Assembly: GCF_014230465.1 (NCBI RefSeq)
Contig: NZ_JAAXCY010000003.1
Location: 124,001 to 188,000, forward strand
Reading direction: 5' to 3'
DNA from: Pseudomonas cremoris
Lineage (GTDB): Bacteria; Pseudomonadota; Gammaproteobacteria; Pseudomonadales; Pseudomonadaceae
Length of the DNA stretch: 64,000 bases
Of this stretch, positions 17,614-28,331 are shown piece after piece (position 1 is the stretch's first letter; the number at the start of each line of letters is the position of its first letter). The notes under the pieces were generated by a model. It did not search any database and was not told the DNA's origin. It saw only the letters and a list, made by a program, of their open reading frames with translations. A program made the position numbers and the translations under genes.

Positions 17614-18359
17614 TATTTACCCCCCACGGAGATCAGGCCGGGCACCGCGACTTTCTTCTCGACCAGGCGCATGAGCAGCATCAGGCTCATGTTCAGGGTG
17701 AAGTAGATCAGCGTGGCCAGGGTGAAGGCTTCAAACAGGTTGGCCGAGAACTCGGCGGTCTGCTTGGTTTGCGCCAGCAACTCCATCAGGCCGATCAAGG
17801 ACGCCACGGAGGAGTTCTTGAAGACGTTGAGGAATTCCGAGGTAAGCGGCGGAATGATGATCCGGTAGGCCTGGGGCAGCAGCACGTTCCAGTAGATCTG
17901 CGGCAGCTTGAAGCCCATGGCGCGCGCGGCAGATTCCTGACCGCGTGGCAGCGCCTGGATACCCGTACGCACTTGCTCACACACACGAGCGGCGGTGAAC
18001 AGGCCGAGGCACACCACGACGCTCAGGTAGGCCGACGTGGTCGGGTTGAGGTCTTGCTTGTACCAGTCCTGCAGGTTTTGCGGCAGCAGGTCGGGTATCA
18101 GGAAGTACCAGATGAACAGCTGCACCAGCAGCGGCACGTTACGAAACAGTTCCACGTAGCAGGTCGCGATGCCCGATACGATGCGGTTTGGCACGGTGCG
18201 CATGACCCCCAGAATGGAGCCCAGCAGCAAGGCGATAATCCATGCCACAACAGCGATGGCGATGGTCCAGCCCAAGCCAGCGATGTACCAGTCGAGATAA
18301 GTCTCGCTGCCAACGCCGGTGGACTTGAAGAACACGCCCCAGTCCCAGTTGTAATTCAT
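17613..18359 (-). CDS. aatQ: acidic amino acid ABC permease AatQ
   Basis: This 248-residue permease of the His/Glu/Gln/Arg/opine family has the EAA loop CEQVRTGIQALPRGQESAAR. The ATG at 18359 follows a GGGGAG ribosome site; the open frame further upstream has no family match. A hairpin at 18509-18534 separates it from aatJ. Confidence 0.9.
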   Translation of the reverse strand: MNYNWDWGVFFKSTGVGSETYLDWYIAGLGWTIAIAVVAWIIALLLGSILGVMRTVPNRIVSGIATCYVELFRNVPLLVQLFIWYFLIPDLLPQNLQDWYKQDLNPTTSAYLSVVVCLGLFTAARVCEQVRTGIQALPRGQESAARAMGFKLPQIYWNVLLPQAYRIIIPPLTSEFLNVFKNSSVASLIGLMELLAQTKQTAEFSANLFEAFTLATLIYFTLNMSLMLLMRLVEKKVAVPGLISVGGK

Positions 18360-18508
18360 TAGGGTCTCCCCTCGAGATCGATCAATGTACAAGCACCCGC
18401 TTGGGGAAAGTCCATTCCCGCCCGGCGGCGAACGCCAGGCACACAAGATCGGCTCGAAAACCGCCAGGTCGAGTGTTCCAAAATAAAACCAGCAGGTAGT
18501 AACAGACG

Positions 18509-18534
18509 CCTGAGGGAGGGTTGGCTCCCTCAGG
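18509..18534. promoter_or_regulatory. intercistronic hairpin between aatJ and aatQ
   Basis: CCTGAGGGAG at 18509-18518 and CTCCCTCAGG at 18525-18534 form a perfect ten-base stem with a six-base loop. There is no U-run on the aat transcript side, so it more likely blocks 3' decay and favours the binding-protein mRNA than terminates transcription. Confidence 0.6.
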
Positions 18535-18553
18535 AGATAAGCTTAGTCAGGTA

Positions 18554-19480
18554 TCAGATTTTTACGTCAGGCGCTGGCTTGTCGCTTGGGTTGGCGATCA
18601 GCTCCTTCACCTTCTCGCTCATCGGGAAGTTCAGGTTCAGGCCTTTTGGTGGAATCGGGCTCTCAAACCACTTGCTGTAGATCTTGTTGATCTCGCCGGA
18701 TTTGTACAGGCCAACGATGGCGTCATCGACAGCTTTCTTGAACGCAGGGTCGTCTTTACGAACCATGCATGCGTAGGCTTCGAAGGACTGCGGAGTACCG
18801 GTGATAACCCAGTCATCGGGCTTCTTGGCCTTGGCTTCTTCACCGGCCAGCAGGGCGTCGTCCATCATGAAGGCAACGGCACGGCCGCTTTCCAGCATCT
18901 GGAAGGATTCGCCGTGGTCTTTGGCGGAGATGACGTTCATGCCCATTTGCTTGTCGGCGTTCATCGCTTTGATGATGCGCTCGGACGTGGTGCCAGCGGT
19001 GGTCACGACGTTCTTGCCTTTGAGGTCGGCAAAGTCAGCGTAGGACGGCTTGCCATCCTTGTCTTTCTTGACCAGCAGACGGGTGCCGATCTCGAAGATG
19101 TTGACGGTGAAGTCGACTTGCTGGGCGCGCTCGGCGTTGTTGGTGGTGGAGCCGCACTCGAGGTCCGCGGTGCCGTTCTGGATCAACGGGATACGGGTTT
19201 GCGAGGTAACGAGGTTGTACTTGACCTTGAGATCGGGTTTGTTCAGGTCTTTTTTCAGGGCTTCAACAACAGCCAGCTGAACGTCGTGGGAGTAGCCCAC
19301 AGGTTTGCCCGAACCATCCGCGATGTAGGAAAACGGAATGGAGCTGTCGCGGTGCGCGAGGGTGATGGTGCCGGAGTCGTTGATTTTCTTCAGTGTGCCG
19401 GTGAGTTCGGCGGCGAAAACTGGAGTGCTGATCAGAGCAGCAGCGATAGCTGCGCCCAGGATATGGGGAACGATGCGCAT
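18554..19480 (-). CDS. aatJ: acidic amino acid-binding protein AatJ
   Basis: This 308-residue periplasmic binding protein has a signal peptide cleaved after STPVFA-AE. The family-3 signature follows (GYSHDVQLAVVEAL and NGTADLECGSTTNNAER). It delivers glutamate/aspartate to AatQMP. The ATG at 19480 is favoured by GAGGAAG upstream. It is the first gene of the unit and is preceded by the sigma-54 promoter and AauR boxes. Confidence 0.92.
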   Translation of the reverse strand: MRIVPHILGAAIAAALISTPVFAAELTGTLKKINDSGTITLAHRDSSIPFSYIADGSGKPVGYSHDVQLAVVEALKKDLNKPDLKVKYNLVTSQTRIPLIQNGTADLECGSTTNNAERAQQVDFTVNIFEIGTRLLVKKDKDGKPSYADFADLKGKNVVTTAGTTSERIIKAMNADKQMGMNVISAKDHGESFQMLESGRAVAFMMDDALLAGEEAKAKKPDDWVITGTPQSFEAYACMVRKDDPAFKKAVDDAIVGLYKSGEINKIYSKWFESPIPPKGLNLNFPMSEKVKELIANPSDKPAPDVKI

Positions 19481-19592
19481 CAATACTTCCTCGACATTTG
19501 TTTTTTTTATGAAGCCGGCTAAACGGCTCTCTTGTACAGCGAATGCCCGTGACGGCTCCTGAGGCGTCTCAGGCAATCGTCAGGGAGTGTAG

Positions 19593-19608
19593 AGCATGAG
19601 TCGTGCCA
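19593..19608 (-). promoter_or_regulatory. sigma-54 promoter of aatJQMP
   Basis: On the minus strand TGGCACGACTCATGCT has the GG and GC dinucleotides exactly ten bases apart, near-consensus for sigma-54. It lies about 110 bases before the aatJ ATG and is the expected target of AauR. Confidence 0.8.
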
Positions 19609-19684
19609 GACCAGGAATAAAAGATTAACTACTTGATTTATATCGAGATTAACTTTGTGTGACGAGGAATTTGTAACCGAGGAG

Positions 19685-19729
19685 TACGGCAAACCGAATA
19701 GGGTGGGGGATAGTGTTCGGAAAACCGAA
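19685..19729. promoter_or_regulatory. two AauR boxes upstream of aatJ
   Basis: TTCGGAAAACCGAA (19716-19729) is an exact match to the described AauR box TTCGGN4CCGAA, and TACGGCAAACCGAA (19685-19698) matches with one change. Their 31-base spacing puts them on the same face of the helix, about 85-130 bases before the sigma-54 promoter. Confidence 0.8.
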
Positions 19730-19756
19730 TGGCCGTCGGCGCGATCATGGAACGTG

Positions 19757-19791
19757 AAAAAGCCCCGCGAGGGTTAGCTGCGGGGCTTTTT
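19757..19791 (-). terminator. intrinsic terminator after the TonB receptor gene
   Basis: AAAAAGCCCCGC and GCGGGGCTTTTT form a 12-base stem; U-runs are present on both strands, so it can stop transcripts from either side. Confidence 0.85.
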
Positions 19792-19803
19792 CCAACGAAG
19801 TGA

Positions 19804-22122
19804 TCAGAACGTATAGTCGGCCGACACCACCGCCGCACGACCATCACCCGGAACGGCCCAACCGTTGTTGCGGATGCGCGTCAGGTATTCCTTGTCGAAC
19901 AGGTTGTTGACGTTCAACTGCAGGTTCAACTGTTTGTTCACCTTGTAACCCAGCATCGCGCGCTGCACCGCGTAGCCGGGCGCAGTCGGTGCTCCGGCGG
20001 CGCTGACCAGATACTGCTTGGACTGCGCGGTGATGCCGTAGCCCACCTGGAAGTCGTATGGCAGGTCGTACACCGTCCAGAGGCTGGCCGCGTGTTTTGG
20101 CGTGAACGGCAGCGGTTCACCTTTCTGCGTATCGATACCGGTCGTCGCCAGGGTGTAGTCGCTGGCACTGCGCAGTACGCGGGTGTCGAGGTAGGTGTAG
20201 TTGGCGAAGACCTTCCAGCGATCGGTCAATGCACCGCTCAGGCCCAATGCCACGCCATCGGCCCGCGCTTTACCGTCCAGGGTTTGCGTGCCGCTCAGGT
20301 TGGTTGGGTCGTTATCGGCAACCTTGTAGTTGGTGCGGTCATTGCGGAAGATCGCGCCGGTGACTGACAGGGCGTTGTCGAGGAAGTCCCACTTGGTGCC
20401 GATTTCATAGCTGACGGCGGTTTCCGGAGCGACGTTGCAGTTGTTGGTGGCCACACTGGAGGTTTTGGCCGGGGTGTAGCAACCGCCGTTGACGCTCGCT
20501 TGGGACGGGGTCTTGCTGTTGCCGTAGGCGACATAGAAGCTGCCGTTCTCCGCAGGTTTGTAAACCAGTGCCAGGCGATAGGACGTCAGGTCATCCGCTT
20601 GGCCATAGCGGGTACCCGGTGTTTCCACGCCGGTGGCGGAGTAGGCATTGCTGACTGAGCTGCCCGCGTTGTGCTCGTAGCGCAAGCCACCGTTGATTTC
20701 CCATTGCGGGTTCAGCTTGAGCGTGTCGAAGGCGTAGGCGGCCCGGTTGTTCAACGCACCATCGACGTGGGCTGCACGGGTGAAGTTGACGGGGCCTGAC
20801 CAATAGGAATTTGGGTCACTGAAACTGACCGGCGGCGGCACTATCGTGCTGCCATTGCTGTTGGTCAGCCATTTTCCGGTATCCGCTTCGTATTCCTCGC
20901 GGCTGATGGCGATGCCGGTCACCAGCGTATGGTCGATAAAGCCCGTGCTGAAGTGGCTGGTCACGTCCGTCTGGTTGGTGAACATCTTGTTCTGGGTGTT
21001 GCGCTCGTTGCCCAGCGAGCCGCCGCTCGGCTGGAAGAAGCCTGGCTTCAGGCCTGCGGCGCAAGGCGCACCGGTGATCTGGGTGCCGCTGGCCAGGCAG
21101 CCGGCTTGCGCGCCTTCGGGGCCGGAGGCGCGCAAGTCTTGGCGCACGCGTTCAACGCGGGTGAAGTTGCGCACGGACACGGCGTCGTTGAAGTCGTGCT
21201 CAAGCTTCAGGCTGAACGCGTCCGAGGTGATTTGCTGGTCATTGATGTTGTGGTAGCCGTAGTAGTCGCTCCAACCCACACCCGGCATGGGTTTGCCGTT
21301 GTAGATCGGGATGCCGTACTGCGGTGTGTTGTCATCTTTCTGATGTTCATAACTGACGGTGACCCGTGTCGGCGTGCCCAGGCCAAACGCGATGGAGGGT
21401 GCAATGCCCCAGCGCGAGTAATCTTCATAATCGCGCCCCGGCACATCATTACCATGGGCCATGAGGTTCAGGCGGAACGCCGTGGTGTCGTTGAGTTGCT
21501 GGTTGGAGTCCAGGGTGATGCGCTTGTAGCTGTCGGTACCGATACCGGCGCTGAGTGTGGTTTTGTCACGCAGTTCGGGGGTTTTGCTCACCAGGTTGAT
21601 GGTGCCGCCGACTGCGCCCGAACCTGAATACACGGAGCTTGCTCCGCTGACGACCTCGACCTGCTCCAGGTTGAACGGGTCGGTGCGGCTGTATTGCGCG
21701 CTGTCGCGAACGCCGTCGACGTAGATGTCGCCGCTGGCGGAAAACCCGCGCAGGTTGATGCTGTCACCGTAGCCACTGCCGCCCTCGCCGGCACCGAAGG
21801 TGATGCCCGGCACGGTGCTGAGCACATCGCGCAGGGTCAGCAGGTTTTGATCATGAATGACTTCCTTGGGCACCACCGTGATCGTCTGCGGCGTGTCGCG
21901 CAGGGCTTCGGTGTACTTGGGGGAAGAAGGAGCCACAGGGTTGTAGGTGCTTTGGGCCTGACCTTCGATGCTGGTCGCGCCTAGCTGGATTACCCCTGTG
22001 CCGTCATCTGCCGCAGTCTCCGCTGCATAACTGAATCCTCCTTGCGCAGCCACTGCCAAACCCACCGCCGATGCGAGCAAATGCCGCGTTGAGAGGGGGG
22101 CAGAACTGATCCCGGTAGCCAT
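19804..22122 (-). CDS. TonB-dependent catecholate siderophore receptor, Fiu/PiuA-like
   Basis: This 772-residue protein has a signal peptide ending near SYA-AE, a TonB box region, a plug domain (TPQTITVVPKEVIHDQ, SINLRGF, QVEVVSGASSVYSGSGAVGG) and a long barrel ending in phenylalanine (VVSADYTF). Length and plug resemble Fiu and PiuA, which import catecholate ferric siderophores. The ATG at 22122 begins the signal sequence. Its divergent neighbour encodes a Sel1 protein. The PiuC dioxygenase that accompanies PiuA in P. aeruginosa is not visible here. Confidence 0.85.
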   Translation of the reverse strand: MATGISSAPLSTRHLLASAVGLAVAAQGGFSYAAETAADDGTGVIQLGATSIEGQAQSTYNPVAPSSPKYTEALRDTPQTITVVPKEVIHDQNLLTLRDVLSTVPGITFGAGEGGSGYGDSINLRGFSASGDIYVDGVRDSAQYSRTDPFNLEQVEVVSGASSVYSGSGAVGGTINLVSKTPELRDKTTLSAGIGTDSYKRITLDSNQQLNDTTAFRLNLMAHGNDVPGRDYEDYSRWGIAPSIAFGLGTPTRVTVSYEHQKDDNTPQYGIPIYNGKPMPGVGWSDYYGYHNINDQQITSDAFSLKLEHDFNDAVSVRNFTRVERVRQDLRASGPEGAQAGCLASGTQITGAPCAAGLKPGFFQPSGGSLGNERNTQNKMFTNQTDVTSHFSTGFIDHTLVTGIAISREEYEADTGKWLTNSNGSTIVPPPVSFSDPNSYWSGPVNFTRAAHVDGALNNRAAYAFDTLKLNPQWEINGGLRYEHNAGSSVSNAYSATGVETPGTRYGQADDLTSYRLALVYKPAENGSFYVAYGNSKTPSQASVNGGCYTPAKTSSVATNNCNVAPETAVSYEIGTKWDFLDNALSVTGAIFRNDRTNYKVADNDPTNLSGTQTLDGKARADGVALGLSGALTDRWKVFANYTYLDTRVLRSASDYTLATTGIDTQKGEPLPFTPKHAASLWTVYDLPYDFQVGYGITAQSKQYLVSAAGAPTAPGYAVQRAMLGYKVNKQLNLQLNVNNLFDKEYLTRIRNNGWAVPGDGRAAVVSADYTF

Positions 22123-22206
22123 TGAGTGATCTCTTGTTAATAGAATTGATATACGGTCGTAATTGATAACCGATCTCAAATGTAATAGTTTGTAATCAAA
22201 TGTTTC

Positions 22207-22959
22207 ATGAAACTTTCGTCAGGTTTGGTCATCGAGGCACACACGAAAATGCACAGTGAACCGTCGGACATCGGCGAGAACCCGCGTGCCTATACGCGGT
22301 GGGTGATGCACGCCGCGCAATTGGGCGACGTGGACGCCCAAGCGACCCTCGGGCAGTTGTTGCTGGACGGGCATGGCATCCAGAAAGACCAGGCGTTGGC
22401 GTTGAGCTGGTTCCGCATCGCTGCACAGCATCGCCATCCGATGGCGATCAACATGATCGGCCGTTGCCTGGAAAATGGCTGGGGCAGTGACATCGACTTG
22501 CCTCAAGCGGCCCTGCATTATCGGCAGGCGGCCGGGCTGGGCCTGGATTGGGGTTTGTATAACTACGGTCAATTGCTGACCCGTGGTCGTGGTGTCGAGA
22601 AAAACCTCTCAGCCGCCTTCACGCTGTTCGGTCAGGCCGCAGCCAAGGGCCACGCCAAGTCGATGAACCTGCTCGGGCGTTTTCATCACGAGGGCGTGGT
22701 GGTGCCCAAGGACGTGTCGCTGGCTCGACAGTGGTATCAGCGCGCGGCTGAGGCTGGGGATTTTCGTGGGCAATACAACCACGCTGCGGAGCTGGCACAA
22801 CAGGGCGATGAAGCCCAGGCGTGCCTGTGGCTGGAGCGGGCACTGCTGACGGCGACACCGGGCTTTCTGCAGGCGGCTTATCCGGTGTTGCTGGGGTCGG
22901 CCTTCACGGGCATTCGAGACATGGGTTTGCGCTATCAGCAGCAGGCGCTCAACCCATGA
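22207..22959 (+). CDS. Sel1-repeat (TPR-like) protein
   Basis: This 250-residue protein contains about five Sel1-like repeats with the pattern A-x3-L-G-x5-G-x4-K/D-x2-A-x2-W/F. Such repeats bind partner proteins. No signal peptide is convincing. An alternative start is the ATG at 22249 (MHSEP). In P. aeruginosa a similar gene lies beside piuA, so a link to iron uptake is possible but unproven. Confidence 0.8.
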   Translation: MKLSSGLVIEAHTKMHSEPSDIGENPRAYTRWVMHAAQLGDVDAQATLGQLLLDGHGIQKDQALALSWFRIAAQHRHPMAINMIGRCLENGWGSDIDLPQAALHYRQAAGLGLDWGLYNYGQLLTRGRGVEKNLSAAFTLFGQAAAKGHAKSMNLLGRFHHEGVVVPKDVSLARQWYQRAAEAGDFRGQYNHAAELAQQGDEAQACLWLERALLTATPGFLQAAYPVLLGSAFTGIRDMGLRYQQQALNP

Positions 22960-22992
22960 AAAAGCCCCTGGACCTTTCGGTGCAGGGGCTTT
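22959..22992. terminator. bidirectional terminator between the Sel1 gene and glpD
   Basis: AAAAAGCCCCTG and CAGGGGCTTT form a stem between convergent genes. Confidence 0.8.
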
Positions 22993-23006
22993 GATGGGGC
23001 GTTGTA

Positions 23007-24545
23007 TCAGGCGGCTTCGATCTTGCCGCGGTTGTGCTCGACCTTGGCCAGGTAGCGCTGCACGTTGTCCTGTTCTTCCGGGGTGGTGAACAGGCCCAAC
23101 TTGGTACGACGCCACAGCACATCTTGGGGCTGGGTTGCCCATTCTTCAGTGCACAGATAATCGACCTCACGGGTGTACAACCCGCCACCCAAGTGGTCGC
23201 CGAGGTCGGTCAACGACTGCACGCCTTCCAGCAAGCGCCAGGTGCGGCTGCCGTAGGTGGTAGACCAACGGCGCGCGATTTCACTCGGCACCCAGTCAAA
23301 TTTGTTGCGAATGGCGTCGGCCAGGGCTTCTGGCGTGGTCATGTTTTCGCCGCCAGGCAGGCTGGCCGTGGCGGTCCAGCTTGGGCGCATCTGAGTGAAG
23401 TACGGGGCCAATTGCGCCATCGCCGACTCGGCGAGCTTGCGATAGGTGGTCAGCTTGCCGCCGAACACCGACAGGATCGGCGCTTCGCCCGTGCCGCCGG
23501 ACAGTGCCAGGGTGTAGTCGCGGGTGATGGCCGACGGGTTGTCCGACTCGTCGTTGCAGAGCGGGCGCACGCCGGAATAGGTGTGCACGATGTCGTCGCG
23601 GCTCAGCTGTTTCTTGAAGTGTGCGTTGACCACCTTGAGCATGTAGTCGGTCTCACCTTCGGTGATCGCAACTGCAGCCGGGTCGCCGGTGTATTCGCGG
23701 TCGGTGGTGCCGATGATGGTCAGGTGGTTCAGGTACGGAATGGTGAAGACGATGCGCTGATCTTCGTTCTGCAGGATGTGCGCGTGGGCGCCTTCGTACA
23801 GTTTTGGCACGATCAGGTGGCTGCCCTGGATCAGACGGATGCCGTAGGGCGAATCGAGCTTGAGGTCGTCCTTGATGAACTTGGCGACCCACGGGCCGGC
23901 GGCGTTCACCAGTGCGCGGGCACGGATCGAGAACAGGCTGCCGTCGGCACGTTCCATGTTCATTTCCCACAGGCCCTTGCTGCGATGGGCGCTGATGCAG
24001 CGAGTCTGGGTGTGGATGTGTGCGCCTTTTTCGCGGGCGGCCATGGCGTTCAGCACCACGAGGCGGGCGTCATCGACCCAGCAATCGGAGTATTCGAAGC
24101 CTTTGGTGATTTCGCTTTTCAGCGGGCTGTCGGCGCCGAACTTGAGGCTTTTCGAACCGGCGAGCTTTTCGCGCTTGCCCAGGTGGTCGTACAAGAACAA
24201 GCCTGCGCGAATCATCCAGGCCGGACGCAGGTGTGGGCGGTGCGGGAGTACGAAGCGCATCTGCTTGACGATGTGCGGCGCCTTGGCCAGCAACACCTCA
24301 CGTTCGGCCAGGGCTTCGCGCACCAGGCGAAATTCGTAATGTTCGAGATAGCGCAGGCCGCCGTGGATCAGCTTGCTGCTGGCAGATGAGGTGTGGCTGG
24401 CCAGGTCGTCCTTTTCGCAAAGGAATACCGACAAACCGCGCCCGGCTGCGTCTGCTGCAATGCCGACGCCATTGATCCCGCCGCCGATTACGGCTACGTC
24501 ATAGACTTCGGCAAGCGGTGGGGCAGGCAAGGTGGAAGGGTTCAT
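23007..24545 (-). CDS. glpD: glycerol-3-phosphate dehydrogenase GlpD
   Basis: This 512-residue FAD enzyme has the dinucleotide motif VIGGGINGVGIAADAAGRG near residue 20, and the family motifs HGGLRYLEHYEF and GVRPLC. It oxidises glycerol-3-phosphate to dihydroxyacetone phosphate and passes electrons to quinone at the inner membrane. The ATG at 24545 with GAGG upstream gives the usual length; the open frame upstream is not conserved. Confidence 0.96.
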   Translation of the reverse strand: MNPSTLPAPPLAEVYDVAVIGGGINGVGIAADAAGRGLSVFLCEKDDLASHTSSASSKLIHGGLRYLEHYEFRLVREALAEREVLLAKAPHIVKQMRFVLPHRPHLRPAWMIRAGLFLYDHLGKREKLAGSKSLKFGADSPLKSEITKGFEYSDCWVDDARLVVLNAMAAREKGAHIHTQTRCISAHRSKGLWEMNMERADGSLFSIRARALVNAAGPWVAKFIKDDLKLDSPYGIRLIQGSHLIVPKLYEGAHAHILQNEDQRIVFTIPYLNHLTIIGTTDREYTGDPAAVAITEGETDYMLKVVNAHFKKQLSRDDIVHTYSGVRPLCNDESDNPSAITRDYTLALSGGTGEAPILSVFGGKLTTYRKLAESAMAQLAPYFTQMRPSWTATASLPGGENMTTPEALADAIRNKFDWVPSEIARRWSTTYGSRTWRLLEGVQSLTDLGDHLGGGLYTREVDYLCTEEWATQPQDVLWRRTKLGLFTTPEEQDNVQRYLAKVEHNRGKIEAA

Positions 24546-24589
24546 CGGCTGGCCTCGCGACTGTTTTTCGTCTTGGAATTCGAACATTA

Positions 24590-24607
24590 ATGTTCATTTG
24601 CGAAAAT
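24590..24607 (-). promoter_or_regulatory. candidate GlpR operator before glpD
   Basis: On the minus strand ATTTTCGCAAATGAACAT resembles the GlpR palindrome ATKTTCGW4CGAACAT with two departures. It overlaps a perfect 14-base palindrome GAACATTAATGTTC at 24582-24595. It lies about 50 bases before the glpD ATG. Confidence 0.5.
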
Positions 24608-24698
24608 GGTAGCTGATAAATGCGGGCACAGCTACCCGACTTCGATTGAAAAAACTCATCGAAGGGCGGGGAAAGGAAAATTTGTGAACAATTTGATA

Positions 24699-24721
24699 GT
24701 TCCCACGCGGAGCGTGGGAAC
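24699..24721. repeat. GTTCCCACG palindromic repeat
   Basis: GTTCCCACG and CGTGGGAAC flank a five-base centre. This short palindrome family is frequent in fluorescens-group intergenic regions. It follows glpR and may end its transcript or mark a separate small repeat. Confidence 0.65.
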
Positions 24722-24727
24722 GAGCGT

Positions 24728-25483
24728 TCAAACGACTTCCAGTCGGACCTTGTGCTGATTCAAAAGCTGCACCAGCGCCGGCACCGGCTGCTGATCCGTT
24801 ACCAGGCAATCCACCAGGCTGATTGGCCCCAGGCGAATCATGGCGTTGCGTCCGAATTTGCTGGAGTCCGCCGCCAGGATGACCTGGCGCGCATTGGCAA
24901 TGATCGCCTGGGAGACGCGTACTTCCTGGTAATCAAAGTCCAAGAGGCTGCCATCTTCATCAATCCCGCTGATGCCCACCAAGGCAAAGTCCACTTTGAA
25001 CTGGTTGATGAAGTCGACACTCGCCTGGCCCACGACACCGCCGTCACGCCGCACGTTACCGCCGGTCAACAGCACGTCGAAGTCGTCCTTGGCGCTGAGC
25101 ATGGTGGCGACGTTGAGGTTGTTGGTGATGATTTTCAGGTGGCTATGGTTGAGCAGCGCACGGGCGATGGACTCGGTGGTGGTACCGATATTGATGAACA
25201 GCGAGGCATGGTCGGGGATTTGCGCGGCAATGGCTTCTCCGATGCGCTGTTTCTCGTCACGCATCTGGTCGGCACGCATGGCGTACGCGGTGTTTTCGAC
25301 ACTGGAGTCATAGGCCGCGCCGCCGTGGTAGCGGCGCAGCAGGTTGGCGTCCGCCAGCTGGTTGATATCGCGGCGGATGGTTTGCGGGGTGACGACGAAG
25401 AGCTGCGCCATTTCCTCGATACTGACGTAGCCGCGTTCGCGAACCAGTTCGAGGATTTGTTGTTGGCGGGGAGGCAGATTCAT
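24728..25483 (-). CDS. glpR: glycerol-3-phosphate regulon repressor GlpR
   Basis: This 251-residue DeoR-family protein has an N-terminal helix-turn-helix ([20 protein letters not shown], then [15 protein letters not shown]) and a sugar-phosphate-binding domain ([14 protein letters not shown] segment near residue 95). It represses glp genes until glycerol-3-phosphate binds. It sits between glpK and glpD, in the usual Pseudomonas order. Confidence 0.94.
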   Translation of the reverse strand: MNLPPRQQQILELVRERGYVSIEEMAQLFVVTPQTIRRDINQLADANLLRRYHGGAAYDSSVENTAYAMRADQMRDEKQRIGEAIAAQIPDHASLFINIGTTTESIARALLNHSHLKIITNNLNVATMLSAKDDFDVLLTGGNVRRDGGVVGQASVDFINQFKVDFALVGISGIDEDGSLLDFDYQEVRVSQAIIANARQVILAADSSKFGRNAMIRLGPISLVDCLVTDQQPVPALVQLLNQHKVRLEVV

Positions 25484-25566
25484 GAGGCGTCCTTTGGGCT
25501 GCCATACAAAAGTGGCCCATGATGACGCAGGAATCTGCTCCCTACCAGTTACAACCCGAGGTTGGC

Positions 25567-27105
<1,539 letters not shown>

Positions 27106-27150
27106 TCAGCCTGGGCCGCGAAGAGGGCAGGTGCGTCCAGGCTGGCGCTA

Positions 27151-28005
27151 TCAGGAAATACGGGTCTTGCCGTTGACAGCCGTGTCAGTTGTTTCAGCTA
27201 TAGCAGGTGCGGCGCTCGGCAAGTGACGGGCAATCAGCCCGCGATAGGCCGCAGCACCGAGGCATGCACCGACAATCGGCGCGAAAATCGGTACAAGGAA
27301 GTAGGGAATATCGCGGCCGCCAGTGAAAGCCATTTCACCCCAGCCAGCGAAAAACGTCATCAGCTTGGGGCCGAAATCCCGCGCCGGGTTCATCGCAAAA
27401 CCGGTCAATGGGCCCATGGCGCTGCCGATTACCGCGATCAGCAAGCCGATCAGCAGGGGCGCCAGCGGGCCACGTGGCAGGCCGTTGTTGTCATCGGTGA
27501 GGGCCATGATCACGCCCATCAGGATCGCGGTGATGACCACTTCTACCAGGAACGCCTGGGCGGTGCTCAGCAGCGCATGGGGGTAGGTGGAGAACACCGA
27601 CGCCAATTCCAGGCTGGCTTGGGAGCCGCGAACCATATGGTGGGTTTGTTCGTAATCGAAAAACAGGTTGCTGTAGAGGGTGTACACCAGCGCTGCCGAG
27701 CAGAAGGCGCCGGCAACTTGGGCAAGGATATAGAAGGGCAGTTTGCGTTTTTCGAAGTCGGCGAAAATACACAGGGCGATACTCACCGCTGGGTTGAGGT
27801 GAGCTCCGGAAATGCCGGCACTCAGGTAGATCGCCATGCTGACGCCAACCCCCCAGATAATGCTGATTTCCCATAAACCAAAGCTGGCACCCGCCACCTT
27901 GAGCGCAGCGACACATCCGGTGCCGAAGAAGATCAGAAGCGCAGTCCCCAGGAATTCGGCCATGCATTGACTCGAAAGCGAGGGCTGTTGAAGAGCAGTA
28001 GTCAT
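27151..28005 (-). CDS. glpF: glycerol facilitator GlpF
   Basis: This 284-residue aquaglyceroporin has six membrane helices and both NPA boxes (HLNPAVS near residue 68 and MNPARD near residue 205); the aspartate after the second box is typical of glycerol rather than water channels. The ATG at 28005 gives the normal length. It is the first gene of glpFKRD. Confidence 0.94.
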   Translation of the reverse strand: MTTALQQPSLSSQCMAEFLGTALLIFFGTGCVAALKVAGASFGLWEISIIWGVGVSMAIYLSAGISGAHLNPAVSIALCIFADFEKRKLPFYILAQVAGAFCSAALVYTLYSNLFFDYEQTHHMVRGSQASLELASVFSTYPHALLSTAQAFLVEVVITAILMGVIMALTDDNNGLPRGPLAPLLIGLLIAVIGSAMGPLTGFAMNPARDFGPKLMTFFAGWGEMAFTGGRDIPYFLVPIFAPIVGACLGAAAYRGLIARHLPSAAPAIAETTDTAVNGKTRIS

Positions 28006-28133
28006 GGAAAACCTCAGTTGTTGTTCTTGTCTGGCGCACGCCCTCAACGGAGCGTTGCGCGATTTTCACCGTGGCAAGGATCCCCATCCCGGCCGCGGCT
28101 TCCTGCTCGATTGCTGTAGGTGCATTCCTACAG

Positions 28134-28152
28134 TATTCGGAAACGAAAAAAT
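28134..28152 (-). promoter_or_regulatory. candidate GlpR operator before glpF
   Basis: TATTCGGAAACGAAAAAAT on the plus strand reads as a near-palindrome TTTTCGTTTCCGAATA on the minus strand, close to the GlpR pattern. It lies about 130-145 bases before the glpF ATG. Confidence 0.45.
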
Positions 28153-28181
28153 ATAGACAAGAATGACGGCTGTCAAAGGTC

Positions 28182-28205
28182 GAAAGTGAACCATCGGTCA
28201 CTTTC
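28182..28205. promoter_or_regulatory. inverted repeat between glpF and ybaK
   Basis: GAAAGTGA and TCACTTTC are perfect eight-base arms with an eight-base centre, in the promoter region shared by two divergent genes. The binder is unknown. Confidence 0.4.
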
Positions 28206-28331
28206 AAACTATTGATTGGGTGAATGACCGCGCTTGTAACATTGTGTGTGTGCGTCAAGGTGCGCGCGGTAGAGCGTTTTATGCGGGGTTGGCCTAGAAT
28301 TGGCCATCTGTTTGCCACGCCTGGAGCCAGC

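Noticed and set aside
22141..22206. Fur box for the TonB receptor
   Set aside because: GATAACCGATCTCAAAT has only a few consensus positions; not strong enough to list.
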